Notes: generated by a model from the sequence alone, not told the origin. Shown: positions 1-13,826, counted from the stretch's first letter. The stretch is 64,000 bases of DNA from Lineus longissimus (GCF_910592395.1 NC_088318.1:1488001-1552000), one strand, 5' to 3'. Program-made: numbers and translations.

Positions 1-2179
1 ATACTTCTTACTGCTGTTATTTCGACTATTTGAAGGTGTAAGTTTAAGTCTCCAGCATTGCTAGAACATACTTCTTCAACTAATGTACTTGTTGATGGGT
101 TTGAAAACAGCATTGCTGATGGTATCCCATGGCGTTTGCGGGAATCGAAGAAGAATCCCAAGCAACCACCATGATTGAGAATAAGGTTACTGTTCACCTG
201 GCAGTGCCAAAAGGTGATATTCAGAAGTTATCTTTCCAACAACTTGTCTGCTCTTACATTGTTCTGAGTCTGATATAAGTGTTAGTTGTTAGCCAAGGAT
301 GTGTGTATTGCCAGCCTGGGTGATACAGCCTGGGCTGGTGGATCACATCAGGAATTTTCCCAAAGGTTAGCAAAAAAATGCATACGTTTTTCCCACCGTG
401 TCCATTCTATTTATAATTGATAAGTTTGAAGTGGTGAGCTGCTCTGAATGTGTATTTCAAAATAATAAATTTTGTTGACGTACTGAAACTGAAGCACCTG
501 ACCGAAGTGTAGAAGTCATTCAAAAGATCCTCCCCTTGCATGTGACTGTGATAGGTACCGAACTGAAGTGACCTCGGCCGGTGGATGCCCAGGAAGGAAA
601 TTATTCAGATTGCAAATTGAAGATTGATCTTTGCACAATTTGATTGCTGTCTATGTTTTACCATCAGATTTTATTTCAAGTTTCTGTTTGCTGTGCTACA
701 ATGAGCATGCACAAGTTTCTTGCTCAGAGCTGATGCCTAGATTTGAATCTGGAGGAGGTATTACTATTATCATGCTCAGTGTTATTAGGTATAAAATATC
801 ACGTTCAGTTTTCAGGAGCCTTGGATACGTTGCTGATTGCTACAAGATATTCAGTATGATCAGTATTGATGATATTTGCAGCTTGCCTGATGTCTATTGC
901 AAATAGTTGCAAATATTGTGCTACCTGACAGGTTCACCTATAATTTGCATTTCATGCAGATAATTTTGGGCTCTCAGTCAGTCCCTTCTTCAAGCCTACT
1001 TCAAAACATCTCATCCTTTGCCATTGAATACTTCCATGGCAATTATAATATATTGAGTAAAAACGTAAATACAACCATCAGTCTGGCCTAATCGGTATAG
1101 GCCCCGAAGCTGGTGCATCCTCCTGTATTGACCTTGGCATACAGTAGTGAGCATGTACCCATTCATCATGTACATTCTATCAAGTACGCAGTAATGTAAC
1201 ATTGTTGTTGTGCGTCTGCATGTACTCGATCAATACATGGTTCAGGGTATTAGTTCCCCAGCAAAACATTGGATTATGAACGAGTATTTGTGTGACGTTG
1301 TTTTTGAATAAAAACACTGAGAAGGAAAGGAAAAGCTTTGGTTTGGGTAGGCCTAGTGTTAGAGCTGGTTGATAAGCCCAATAAAAAAGCTTACTTTGAG
1401 AACCATTTTAATCACAAATGCCTGAATGGCCTGGTCAATGGACCTGCAGTAATTTGGTAGTTGTTTACTGCTGCTAATGTTCCATGATGTAGACCAGTTT
1501 ATATGGTCCTGCTCCTTGAAACAGAGATTGTTGACTTTACCATTCTTAGTGACAGTGTGCATCCGTATGATGTCACCATCATCAGCTGATAGCTTTCCTG
1601 GAAAGTCATAAAGTGTTGCCAGAGATTTATGTCCTTTGTGAGAGGTTTTGTCAATTCAAGCAGGGATAAAGAGCAGGTTATCATCGTCCTGGTCATGGCC
1701 ATCAGGACAGCTTCTGTAGTGTGAAGGGATGGTTTGCATAATGCTTAGAGGCGATATGATACACTGAATGTATGCAGGGAGTCTGTTGTCTGCAGCTAAT
1801 CTTCATCTTGACCCAAAAAGTGTTAACATTCACAAATTGATAAACATGTATCAAATGTGCTTGTCCTGAATCTTGCTATCCCAAAGAATCCCAGGTAGCT
1901 GGTAAAGTATCACGGTTTCTGTGTATAGAACACTGCGTCTGATTGTAGGTGAGCCAGGATGTAAACAGCAACAACAATAGTTTTGTGGCCCTGCCAGGAG
2001 AAACATGCGGCTTGGGCTCGAGTTTCTGATCAAGATATCAGTCAAGTTCATCACCTGATGTGAGCCTCCTCAAGGCCGCACCCAAGCTGTCCTTAGGAGT
2101 GTTCCTTCACTAATACTTCAGGACCTAGCTTGCTTGGCATTTGAGTCTGACTGAGATATTGTTTGTTCTTTCTTTCTAG
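1..2179 (+). other. Probable intron of the RanBP9/10 gene, no coding seen
   Basis: The first recognisable RanBP9/10 exon starts at 2180, in the middle of the SPRY domain, after a polypyrimidine tract and an AG acceptor. This stretch is therefore most likely the intron that precedes it. I looked for the upstream SPRY residues and found none, so the earlier exons lie left of the window. Open frames here are short, AT-rich and resemble no family I know. Confidence 0.6.
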
Positions 2180-5100
2180 ATACATGGGTATTGGTCTCTC
2201 AGCTCAGGGTGTCAACATGAACAGATTACCAGGTGAGTATACAGAAGTCCTCACCGACCGTGAACAAATTCAGAAACGTGGCAAGTCGGGGCTAGCCTAA
2301 ACAGATGAGATTGTACTGTCTGTTGTAAGATTCAGCTCATGTTCTCTTTGCGCCAAACCTTGAGAGCCCGGACACCTTGACTTTAGATCCAGTGTCAGTA
2401 TACCCACAGGCGACTTCATTAAAACCTCTGATATTGTTGATATAAATACAGTTTTTCACTGATCGCCCATAAAAAATCTTGTTATTTCTGCATGGTTTGT
2501 CAGCTTGATATAATCGCTGCAGTAGAAATCAATTTTTTCCATTGGGGAAATCATGATAAAATGCTACAGAGAAGTGATTAGCGTTATGTGCTACGTTGGG
2601 AGGAGCTGGTCTCGTAGCCCCACCCAATATATACGCGATTTATGATGTAAGCTAATGGTCCACCTTGCTTGATCTTAGAAAATTAATCGGCTTGGTTCTT
2701 GATTAAAAGAGGTCATTTATCACCAAAACCGGCTAAAAAGCATCTACACAGTATATCTGGCTGTGTTCACAACAGCAATGTTGTAATATTCAGTGTGTAT
2801 TTACGTAATTTCATATTCAAAATGCAATTCAATTTTGAAAATGTCAGGCGTAGGCCTCACAGTGATCATAAGTGATGCCATGATCTATAGACATCTTACA
2901 TTTATATGTTATTGTAATTCTATTTGATTTGATTAGCAAACCGTTCCTGTGAACTATGTGATTTGATTAGGGTTATTAAGTGCCTGTTTGTTCACAGTGT
3001 ATGTAAAGCTATTGGAAATAATCTGGGTTTTGACTGGCCAGGTCTGAAGTTTGTGTTTACCTCGACGCCATACATCTGTTAAGTATGTTAATAAATGGCC
3101 TGAGCACATTGAAATTTCGCTGTCTATCAGGTCAGGGTCGAGCCCACAGAGGTTTGAAATGTTCAGGCCCTAAATTGTCAATGCAATGTTGAATGTTACT
3201 CCTCAAGCTTTACTGCAAAAAACCAGTGACCCTCCCCTGTGAAGACTGCTTCCAGACTTGAACCGCTGCTGCTGGCTTATGTGTGGCAATTCGCATTGAT
3301 TTTCCACAGAACTAAAAAAAAAGATAGATTTCTGTCTTTAGTAAGATAAAGATTCAGAGCACACTGATGTTTCTCTGGCCTGTGCATTGTTTCGTCATTT
3401 ACGATTTAGAAGTAGCTTGTTAATGTCTTGTTTGATTGTACCTAGGTTGGGATAAACATTCATATGGTTACCACGGTGATGATGGCCACTCGTTCTGTTC
3501 ATCTGGGACTGGCCAACCATACGGTCCGACATTCACCACCGGAGATGTGATCGGCTGCTGTGTTAATCTCATCGAAAATACATGTTTCTACACAAAGAAT
3601 GGTGTCAACCTCGGTATAGCATTCTTAGATCTACCAGTAAGTAAGGTGAACATTCTGTTTGATTTCTCAGTTGATGGATCCTTCCTCAAAGTGCTTCTTC
3701 ATGCCTTAGTTATCCTGGAGTGTTAGAGAGCAACTACTTAGCTTTCATCTAACCTTCGTAACTGTTACAGAAAATAACTGAGTAATAACTATGGACATGA
3801 TCAATGTTTGGCTCTATCCCCAGTGTATCCAGAGTAACCAAGGAATTGAACACAAGCCAACAGGATTTAGTCATTAGATTGAATCAATGGTGATTGTTAT
3901 GAGTAATCGTGTAAATAATGATCATGTTTTCTGATACTGCCAAATCTTAGCTGAAGTGGGGTGTTCATGCTGCTGTCCATGAATCAATACTGTTAAATGT
4001 GCTGTCCTCTGCCTGTTGTTCTCCACTAAGGGAGATTATTGGCAGGAGCTATGAATGTGGTCAGATGAAGTTTCACAGGGTGACCTATAGGTAGCTCTAT
4101 TACCTAACCATACATGAGCACTATTCACTCTTGTACAAGAAATCATATCATCACTCAATCAAGCCAAGCCCAGTGCCCTCCAAGCTCTTACTGGCCACCT
4201 GGAGACCATTAGTTGGCCCTCTCAGCTCATGACTTAAGTCCCCATCTGAAGATTGCTCTATTTATGATGCTTTTTGTCCTTTCAGCCTAATCTCTACCCC
4301 ACTGTAGGCCTTCAGACACCAGGAGAAGTGGTCGAAGCAAACTTTGGTCAACATCCATTTGTGTTTGACATAGAAGACTATATGAAGGTAGGTCGTTTTG
4401 CATCACACTATTTACTATAGCTGCGCTTACACCACGAAATATTGGTGGACCAATTGCACTTACACCACCACATTGCCGCGACAAATTGGTTCGGCAATCC
4501 ATTGCCGATACAAATTGCCGAGCGAATTTGTCCCACCAAGCTTGATGGTCCAAATTCGCCCGGCTTGTTAAAAGCTCGGCTTTGTCGTGGTGTACGCGCA
4601 AATGGTTCGGCAATTAGCTAGTTAGATGGTTCGGCTCCAGGCGGCGCTTTCGAAATGGCGCTTTCTGCGCATGCAATTTATTGTTTGCGCGCCATCTGTA
4701 GCCGGATTTTATAACTAGCTGCAGCGCTGGTGTAAGCGCTTGGTGGATTTTCGATGGTGCGGCATTGGTTCCCGAACCAAGATTGGTGGTCCATTTTCAG
4801 GTGGTGTAAGTGCGGCTAATGTCGCAATGTTTGTTTGATTACAGTGGAAGATAATTGGGGCAGTCTAGTTACTATGTTATACAAGGCTGAAAAAAGATGT
4901 GATGCTCCACTTGGTAGCGATCAAAACTGCCCCATCTGGTACATGTGATGATCTAAAAGCTTACTTACTGCTGTGATCTTTCTTTGTTTCAGGAATGGCA
5001 CATGAAAACTCACACCACAATCGACAGGTTCCCTGTTAGTGATATCAAAGGAGAATGGCAAACAGCACTACAGAAGTAAGTGGAAGAAAACTGCTGCAAT

Positions 5101-7337
5101 CATAATCAGGCTTTGCAAAAATGAGCCACCCCAGGCTTAAGTCATCTCAACTAAAGACAGCATTACCTGAATATGTCACAACCTGAAAAAGGGGGTCTAT
5201 TTGCTTAGTTACCCTCTCCTTTCTCTACAAAACAAGAGGTATTGATTTCAAGTTGGAATGCGTGAGACTTCTATATCACCACATGGTCAGTTGTGATGCA
5301 GTGTTGGCCATTTCCTTCTCACATTTTCACTATGAGGATATGTTTTGATATCATAGCCGGTATGTTTCTTTCAGAATTGTCTCCACATATCTGGTCCACC
5401 ATGGTTACTGTGCCACAGCGGAGTCCTTCGCTCGCAGCACTGGACAAGCTTTCCAAGAGGAACTGGCTTCCATCAAAAACAGACAAAGTGAGTTGGAATC
5501 GGGCAAAAGAGACCAGAATAATCATGATCTGACCAACTAGGGGCCCTGTCTTCATTAAATTTGAATTCAATTACACTGTCCTCATCATCGTTATGACATG
5601 AACTACTCTCCAACGTTTGAACAAACTGCACAACAGATCAGAGCATCACGGCTGAAATGGCGCTGAAGTTGAAAAAATGCATAGTTGATGTTTCTAGAAA
5701 TATTGTCCAGGATTGATATATCTCAAGTTCTATAAGTTTCATATACCCATACTCTATTTCAGGAATCCAGCGACTAGTATTAGGAGGGCGAATGGGAGAG
5801 GCAATAGACACTACACAACAACTATACCCAGGACTATTAGAACGTAATGCAAATCTCCTATTCATGCTCAAATGTAGACAATTTATCGAAATGGTCAATG
5901 GGACGGATAGCGAGGTGCGTGGGGCAGCTATACGCAGTCCTCGCTCGCGTCATGGCAGCGGGAGTAACAAATCAAGTCCTAGCATGAGTCCTGTTCACCA
6001 CACTCACCTTCATACACACCGATCTACTGCTAGTGGGACGTTATCGGGCAACTCTAGCCCAAACAGGATTATCACAACTAAAGGACAGCACACAAACAAT
6101 AGCAGTAACAGTAGTAATTCACAACAGAATGACTTGCAAACTATATCAGAGTCTGAGATGAATGCAGCAAATGTGGCGCTAAATGGCGAGTCTAGTTCAC
6201 GGCTGACGGATAGTGATGTGGAGATGGAGGATGAAAGGGTGGTTAGTAATGGCACATCGTCTAGTAATAGTACCAATGGAATCATGAACGGGAGTAGTCT
6301 CCTCATGGATGAGGAATGTGACATGGGTAAGTACAATTTCTAAGCATTCGTATCAAGAGTTTGTTGTTGTGTCTGACTACAGTTGGGTGCCATTGGTGAG
6401 TTATTAGCCTAAGAGAGGTGGATGTTTGAATGTTTAACAAGCTTTTCTCTGAATTCGAGGTTTGTCTGACTTGTTACTGCCCGCCATATTTCAGAAGTGG
6501 AGCAGTCAACCTTGTCCAAGCGTCAGCTGTGCGGTGGATCCCAGGCCGCTATAGAGAGGATGCTGCAGTATGGCCGTGAACTCCAGGCCATGAGCGTACA
6601 GCTGAGAAGAGAGTACGGCAAAAACGAGGCCAATAAAAAAGCTCTACAGGTAAAGAAAATATGGTTTCTTCTCTAAACTTTTCTGTCTGAGGATAATCTT
6701 ATTTTCTTTAAGTCCATGTGGAAGAACCATGTGAATTTATGGAATTTAAGCACTGAGAACTATAACTGTTCACTAGTTCTCCCTGGATTCCTATAGACTG
6801 TCAAAGGGTTTAAGCCAGCTAAAGGGCACCAGGAAAAGGGTGCCTCTTCTCCCACCGACACAGTATATTACTAAATGTTTGTAAGATTGTAGTTCTGTGT
6901 CCTATGCTAAGGTTTCAATTTTGCCTCTTCCTTTCTTCCCATTGCAGGATGCATTTAGTCTGCTGGCTTACTCGGATCCATGGAGCAGTCCTGTAGGAAA
7001 TCAGTTAGAACCAGTCCAAAGAGAACCAATATGCGCTGCTCTAAATAGTGCCATACTAGGTAAGATACATGAAAATCCAGGATCTAGTTGAGATACGCTG
7101 AACGGCTTACCGGTACTCATAAGTTATCAAAAGACTTGAAACATACCTTATATAAAAAGACGATTATAATGGCCTCGAATTGACCTGTTTCCCATTTCAA
7201 TTTCAGAATCGCATGGTTTACCCAAGCAACCTCCTCTAGAACTAGCAATCGGCCAGACTACCGAGTGCATGAAGCTTATGTCCAAAGCCGGCATTGGATC
7301 ATGTGCCTTCGCCAGTATAAATGACTATCTACACTAG
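2180..7337 (+). CDS. RANBP9/RANBP10: RanBP9/RanBP10 orthologue, 3' part (SPRY-LisH-CTLH-CRA scaffold)
   Basis: Scaffold subunit of the CTLH/GID E3 ubiquitin ligase. Nine exons: 2180-2232, 3446-3636, 4286-4387, 4993-5075, 5375-5487, 5763-6326, 6495-6649, 6948-7059 and 7207-7337. All have GT-AG borders and matching phases, and they encode about 500 residues. In order they give the SPRY core ([20 protein letters not shown], then the FFTTGD-type loop and [16 protein letters not shown]), a LisH-type segment ([18 protein letters not shown]), the CTLH segment ([34 protein letters not shown]), a long Ser/Asn-rich linker in exon 6, and the CRA region ending [15 protein letters not shown]. The N-terminus lies off the left edge. 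Vertebrates have two paralogues, and this looks like the single ancestral copy. The linker differs from the human proteins, as is usual for it. The gene ends tail-to-tail with UBE2C. Confidence 0.95.
4420..4816. mobile_element. Non-autonomous DNA transposon (MITE), TA-flanked
   Basis: The element lies in the RanBP9/10 intron between 4387 and 4993. The left end reads GCTGCGCTTACACCAC and the right end is the imperfect reverse complement, GTGGTGTAAGTGCGGC. TA stands immediately outside each end (4418-4419 and 4817-4818), as expected of a Tc1/mariner-type target duplication. The inverted similarity continues inward (ATTGGTGGACCAAT against ATTGGTGGTCCATT). The interior is denser in CG than the surrounding intron and repeats GGTTCGGCAAT-like words. 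It has no transposase frame. Assignment to the Tc1/mariner superfamily rests only on the TA flanks and is inference. Confidence 0.75.
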
Positions 7338-10300
7338 CTTCCAGTCTCTTCCGAAACTCAGTAACTATTACACCATTAGCGCATCAGCCGTTGCAACAAG
7401 ATAGGATTTGCCTTGTCTGGGGTGTACCTTGAATCCGGAACATTCCAATTGATTGGGTTAACCAGGTTATCCCGGGACTAGTCAACTGTTGACAAGTTTT
7501 ATCTTCTGTGGACAAATGTTCAGTCTATATATTCCCTAAGATTGCGGAGCAGGGCTATCAACTCGGGTTCATTTGTCTGACAAGTGTGCCATCTAAAGTT
7601 CATGTGACACACCAAACTGTTAGTTTTTGGTTAACCCATTGAACAAATGCATAGAACAGGGGAATCGTCCTGTTAAGCAGTATAGCCTGTATGTTTGTCC
7701 ACTTTTACCTTGAGCCTGGGTAAGGTCACTGGTGTCAGCTGTCGGATACTGGTTCGGCAGGCTGGCGACCGTGAGAAATGGTATTACTCTTCGCATAATT
7801 GGAACTGTCTGCGTGATTATGTGTCACCTGGATATGAGGTCTTGTTTTGTTGCAGCAGTTGTTTTGATTGGTGCATATTGTGTCATCATGAAATTATGGG
7901 ACGCTCTGGAGAAAGTCGTGCAGGATAGGTTCTCTATGGAGCAATATCTGGCTTGTTGAAGCCTGCTTGAACATTAGTCAGTATGCAGAGCTGTGGAAAG
8001 GTCTGTTCAAAAATCACCTTGGAGCCACAAGACTGTTGCGAGTAACTTTGCAAGTTCATAATCATACAATGTCACTTGTACATTCAACATGTGTTTGTTC
8101 AGAGTGTTGTATGCAGTAACCTCCTATGGACTTGACGGTACCCTTATTTAGTATCAGCAGAAAATTGTAAATGACCTTCTCGAAATATATCATATTGGAA
8201 CTTTAGATGCGAAAAGTTTAAAATTTTTGGGTTTTAGTAACTTTTTTTGGTTAAATAGACACCCCCACTCCACAAAAGGTTCAGAAGAAATTTAACTTCA
8301 GGTAAAAAGGATAGAGATTTGATGGTCAGTTTTGTACTCCACAGTGTTTGAAGCGGGTTCTCAGCTGCTGAAGTGATAAATTGTAACATTGTGAGACTTC
8401 CCTGTTTAAATAGTGATATCAGTTTCGTATCGTGAAAACCTCTGTGCCAACTAGAGCGTGGTTGTTCACACAGCTTCAGGTGCTTATACTGATGTTATGC
8501 AGTGAACAGATTTTACTGTTAGGGAGTGCAAAAAGGTGGCGAGATATTGTCTTGAAAAATGCAATAGGCCAGTTGAAAATGTGATGATGAAAAAGCAGCA
8601 GAGGCTTGCCTTTTCGGTCGGAGACCTATTGGAACAAAAGAGTCATCTGGGCAGACCCTGACGCTGGTTCCTCATTCTCAGGACTGCATCTGTGGGTGTC
8701 CTATCTGTGATTTAGAAATGGCAGTTAAAAGTTGGGAACGAGTTTACAATCCCCGATCACGGCCCAAAAAAGGTCATCAATTGACGAAATAAGTGCCACT
8801 GTTCAATGGATGTGTAGTTGAATGCGATCAAATTACGTCATATCCATTCGGAAATTGTAAATTCTAACCGAAAGTTGAAAGCCAGGTACAGAAGACATCA
8901 ATGAGTAAGTTGGTTCAAAAGTAGTTCAAATACTTATATAGTGCCAAGCGTAGAAGGTTATCTGGTGGCAAGTACCAGGTGTGTCTCCATATATTGTGTA
9001 ATGAGTGTATGATGTATATTCTCAGGACAACTACCCATTGCTGTTGTAAGTTTATTCAGAATTTTATAAATCCTGTCTTTTTTGTACATATTTCATTCAG
9101 ATTATGATGTGGTAGTTGTGATGAGGTTGCAGTGGTTTATTGTCAATATGAAAGAGTCTATTGAACCACTGCTCGCTGCAGTCTTGGTTGGGAATAAATG
9201 CCATTTTTGGCTCGGCACACTCTTGTGCTTGGGTAGTAGGGTTCAACCATTAAGTACATTTACAAAACATCATTTGGGGCCTTTGTCAGCTTGAGGAGCA
9301 TTGTCATGTGACCTAAGTACAGTTCCCTTGTCATGAAGTTGGCAGGTGATATCGTGACTTTAGGGGTCTGTGAGTGTGTTTGGCTTGCCGGCTTTATGAT
9401 AGCTGTTAGTGTGTATACATCCTTAATGGTTGATCTCTCATAGCCTATGGATCTTAAGGCGAGATCCAAGCTGTCTGGTTAACCTCTTCTGGATCTCAGC
9501 TTGGTTCAGACTTGCAGTAGGCCTTGGCTCTAGGAGGTCATCTTACTCTAAGGGTTTTCACAAGTCTTGAGAGGTTGAAGGTGATGGTGCCTATTGTAAC
9601 CATCTGGGAGGGACTGGTTGAGGGCAAGAAACTGAAAGTGTATGTTGAAGTTAACTGCTTCTCGTGTGTTATTGTAGATTAAAGTGAGAGATGGCAGTAA
9701 GTTGGCACATAGATCATCATCCATCGCTATGCATGTTCTCTTCTCGCCAAGGTTTTGATATAAATGAATGATAAATTATTTCTGCACTAATTATGGTTAT
9801 TTTTGTAAAAATAAACCACGATACGATTTCAATTTGATGGAAGTAGTCGGGAAATCACTGATAAATTTGACTTGTGTAGAGTTGAGGACTTTTTTATCAT
9901 TTGTACCAGGGTAGTGGCAGATTATAGCATGTTACGGTGTCGGACATATTGATGTGGAAGGAGGTGAAGGCACCACCAGATCTTTAAACAACCTCTCATT
10001 ATCATCAGACCAACTTGATTTGTGATGTCATTTAAAGGCGATAAGATGCAAATTTTACCATGTTGACCTCCAGAAAACAATCAAAAATTAAAAAGGGTCC
10101 ATTTCCTTTCAACGGTGTGTATTTGGTGTAATTGAGCAGTCTGTGGTAAAGACATGCTGCTATCATGCCCAGTACCTGATTGCTGTGTTGGTTTGGTAGT
10201 AGGATTATGATGACAGAGAATGATGGCATCACCTGGGGAAAGAGTAGGCTGAGTACAGTTACAAATGGTATTGTTATGATTGCCCAAATTCTTAGGTAGT

Positions 10301-10559
10301 CCACCCATGATATATATCACAATTCAAAAATGTAGATTTTTATCTTGCACCCTGATTTCCTATCATATGTCAAATTGGTTCGTTATTCTGGTTATTATAG
10401 CAATGAATGATGTAAATGTACCAAAACATACGATTCATAATAAAACTAAAAATGCAATGAAATGATTCCTCTTTCAGTTCTTACTCTATTGTGTTGGGTG
10501 TGACAGCTTGTATAAGTTCATGGACATGTATTGTCTTCAGTGCAACTACAGGGCTATGA

Positions 10560-10860
10560 TGTAGGACGATATATCAGCAGCGCTATCAAGCATTTATCAC
10601 ATTCATCATCCAGGTCATCTTGATTGTTCAAGGAGCTCAATTGGAACATGTCCAGCTTCTACACGTGGGGTAGGATGGCTGGTCAGCAGTGCTATCCAGC
10701 TCTCAATGACATTGATCAACCTGGTCACCTTGAAAAGCTTGGATCCTTGATTGTTCAAGGAAGGAGCTCAAGCTTCTACTTGTTAGGTAGGATGGCTGGT
10801 CAGCAGTGCTATCAAGCTCTCGTGACATTGATCATCCTGGCCACCTTGAAAAGCTTAGAT
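10560..10860. repeat. Tandem repeat, about 117-bp unit, two clear copies and one decayed
   Basis: Copies start at 10671 and 10788 with TAGGATGGCTGGTCAGCAGT. They run through GACATTGATCA, CTGGTCACCTTGAAAAGCTT and TTGTTCAAGGA before the unit restarts. A weaker, more diverged copy starts near 10560 (ATATATCAGCAGCGCTATCA, then CATCATCCAGGTCATCTTGA). The period between the clear copies is 117 bp. A reading frame runs through it, but that is a product of the repeat, not a recognised protein. Confidence 0.8.
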
Positions 10861-11144
10861 CCAGGCCAAAGACCATTGTTGTGGAAACGTAACAAATCAC
10901 ACGGGTCTCTTGAGGACAAAGTCACAACCACAATACAGGCACAGATCATGGAGAAAACTTGTGGGATTGGTCAGTACATGTAGGCACAGGTGAGCTTGGA
11001 CAGGATCTTGTCCTTGGATGTTCCATTATCACTGGTTTCGGACATCTGATTGGATAGCCAACACACACCAAGACAATAATGTCCATGGATTATTCATGTG
11101 GTCCAATACAAAAACATAAACTACACAACGTACATGTATATGTA

Positions 11145-11150
11145 TTTATT
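11145..11150 (-). terminator. Candidate UBE2C poly(A) signal
   Basis: TTTATT on the plus strand is AATAAA on the minus strand, about 1.0 kb beyond the UBE2C stop codon. No closer perfect hexamer was obvious, but variant hexamers could be used instead. Confidence 0.4.
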
Positions 11151-12188
11151 CAATCACATATCACTTTACAAATGTACACGTGAAAAATATAATTTATCAT
11201 CAGATGCTGTACAACTTAAACACAGTATAATTGATGAACCAGTAAAAATGAAATAAAACATTAAACTAGTCAACCTCGATGTTGCAGTTCCATTACTAAG
11301 TTCACAGAAGAGGAAATGAGACATCTTGGAACTAAAGTGGAAGATAAAGTGAGTGAGGCACATCACAATCGGGCCATTCAGTTCTCATCTGCAATGAAAA
11401 GGCAACAATCCTGTTCAAAAACTGGAACCAAGCCCTTCATTTTTGTCACACGTTTTGATATAAAATTTAATCTATGATCGACCTTGATATCAAGAAGACA
11501 CACCAGCAAACCAAATCAAATACATTTGACTGGGACATTTTAGACACGCATCACAAACACACCCTGTTCAAATCATCCTTTTCCAACATTCACAGCAGTT
11601 GCACAGTCATAAATATCTCTTCAATTCATCAAAATTTGACCAGGATTTGAAATTGGTGGCCTTATACATGTATGTGCGTTAAGTTGAACATCAGACCGAT
11701 TGATAAGGAATAGGCCCTACATAGTGAGTTAATACAGCGGGAAATGTTTTAAAACAAATGTTGAAAATTCACTGCAAAGAGAATCTGGCTGCAGGAGTGG
11801 GTGATCAGAGAACATGATTTGAGATGCAAACTTATTGCACATCCACATTGCATATCCATACAAGTGCCCCATCTGTAAGAACTCACATTTCATCAGAACA
11901 TTCCGACATTATTTTGTTTTCTGGGATTTCGTATAACTACAATAAATATAGCACTTCTGTATTCCCTGGACTTGCAATTAATTCATTAGACAAGAAGCAC
12001 CTAAGTGTCCCATGTTTTGGCTCTCTGAATTCTTCACCATAAGTGGAACATGGAGTTGAAAACTATAATACGACTACTTAATTTGATGGTCTCTCTCCCA
12101 CGTAAAAGTTCATCTTTCAAACATGGGCACACTAATAAGAATCATAGGTCCACTCTGCCCTTTGCTGTCGAGAACATCGTCTCATCAA

Positions 12189-13826
12189 CTAGGCTTTGTT
12201 CTTCTCATAGTGATTCAGCAAGACTTTCTGGTACTCAGATGGCTTAGCCCAGAGATCAGCAGCAACGACGTTTAATGGACTGTTGTTGTTTGGCTCTGAA
12301 AAAAAAAAAGGACCGATGAATATAAAATTATCGCAATTCACAGCAATCGATTCTGGTGCAACAAAATAAAGGCAAATGATATTAGTTCTCTCGGTGTTAC
12401 ACTTGAAATAAGCTCATGCTACGATACTGTATGACATCACAGCGGTGCCTCCTAATTTTCCCTTATTGTCTGCCTCTCAAGACATTCCTAATCCTTATTT
12501 CGATCCATATCACCACTTTTCAGCAAGTTCAGCACCAGAATAATTCTCACCAGCTAATAAACTCTGTATTGAAAGTAGTACTGTGCGAACATCATAGAGG
12601 GCGGTCCACTGGTCCTTGAGTATATCTAGACAGATGTTGCCATGCTGGTCGATATTTGGGTGGAAGCAGGGTGTTGTGAATTTGACCGTTGGAGCAACGC
12701 AGGGATAACCACTGGGGAAGTCAATTGTCAACTTGTAGGTAAGATTTGCATATCGCTGAAAGATGGAGATTTACGAGCTTATGATTTCTGTCTTGTACGT
12801 GGATGCCATAATTGAAACAATAAATAGATAACCATTGTGAAATGTGAAGCCCTCAGAAATAAAAACTCGGACTTGGCATTCAAAGCAGATCTGTTTTAGA
12901 ATTACTTTTGAGGTTGTTAAGAATAAACCTACGGTGTCTGGTCCACCTGACACTGTTGCTATCCAACGGAAGAGATTGTCACCTTCTGGGAATGCAGACA
13001 CTCCATCTTTGGGGTCAGCAAACTAAAACACAGAAAAAGAAGCAAAATACAACACAATGCTGAGAAAATGAGGACTTTTCACGAGGACAGAATTTTGATT
13101 GCCATATGTAAAATAAACAAATGCGCAAACTTCTGGTGTGGCGACATTACCCGGCTGAAAGTATTCTTTGTTAGAACTGCCCTCTGTGTACTGTATTTGG
13201 ACTGGACTGGGACTGTTTCATGTTGGATATATCTCAATCAAGTACAATCAAACTTTTCATGCAGCTTACCATCATCGTCTTCAGATCACTCTGCAACCTG
13301 CAAGTGCAATGGGTGAAATTAAGTAATAATTACAATACAAAAAGATGACAATGAGTAGAGACTCTCAAGTGGAAGTGGCGTGGGGCAAATTTGAATGTAT
13401 TCACTTGTATTTTTCATATTGTAATGTTGAACAACATGATAGATAACCTAATTGACCACTTACAGTTGTCCGAGTCAGAGTTTTTATCTGAGGGCTTCAC
13501 ATTTCAAAATAAATATCTATCTATTTGCATCACCACCACTCAGGCATTCTTTCTTTTCTAGAGCCAAGACTAAGACAAGAGTAGAGTCAAGAGTGACTGT
13601 CTCAGTGTCTGTGTAGACCATTCTTCTCACTCTCACTCTCAGACTGAAGTCAAGACTCACTCTCAAAACATTCCACATTGAAACCACATCGAAACGTTAG
13701 AACAGTTCACTACCTTTTTCGTACATTTCCCTTGTCTTTTGGGATTAATCTTGACGGGTCTTGGCCTTTGTTTTGTGAGTTCATTGTGGCTGCAATAGCA
13801 GGATCAACGTTCTGTGATGAAGCCAT
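12189..13826 (-). CDS. UBE2C: Ubiquitin-conjugating enzyme E2 C
   Basis: E2 enzyme that starts ubiquitin chains on substrates of the anaphase-promoting complex and so drives mitotic exit. Five exons in transcript order: 13826-13714, 13297-13270, 13022-12933, 12755-12551 and 12295-12189. They total 543 nt, or 180 residues, against 179 in human UBE2C. The UBC fold is complete: [14 protein letters not shown], then [14 protein letters not shown], the HPN motif, and the catalytic cysteine near residue 119 in GNICLDIL, followed by [15 protein letters not shown]. The N-terminal extension typical of UBE2C is present ([10 protein letters not shown], ending [13 protein letters not shown]). The start is the first ATG of the frame that gives this extension. 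The gene is head-to-head with CCDC90B across 133 bp, which carries cell-cycle promoter motifs. Confidence 0.97.

Larger units (their letters stand above)
7338..12188. other. Tail-to-tail intergenic region with both 3' UTRs
   Basis: This 4.9-kb stretch separates the stop codons of RanBP9/10 (+) and UBE2C (-). It should hold both 3' UTRs. Candidate poly(A) signals are AATAAA at 9193-9198 and 9810-9815 on the plus strand, and the complement of AATAAA at 11145-11150 for UBE2C. Apart from the tandem repeat near 10.7 kb I see no coding family, RNA gene or transposon end. Open frames at 7695-7959, 9082-9469 and 10032-10320 look random. Confidence 0.5.

Noticed and set aside
6010-6336. 108-codon minus-strand frame within RanBP9/10 exon 6
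   Set aside because: Leucine-rich only because the Ser/Asn-rich linker is read backwards. The plus strand has matching splice phases.
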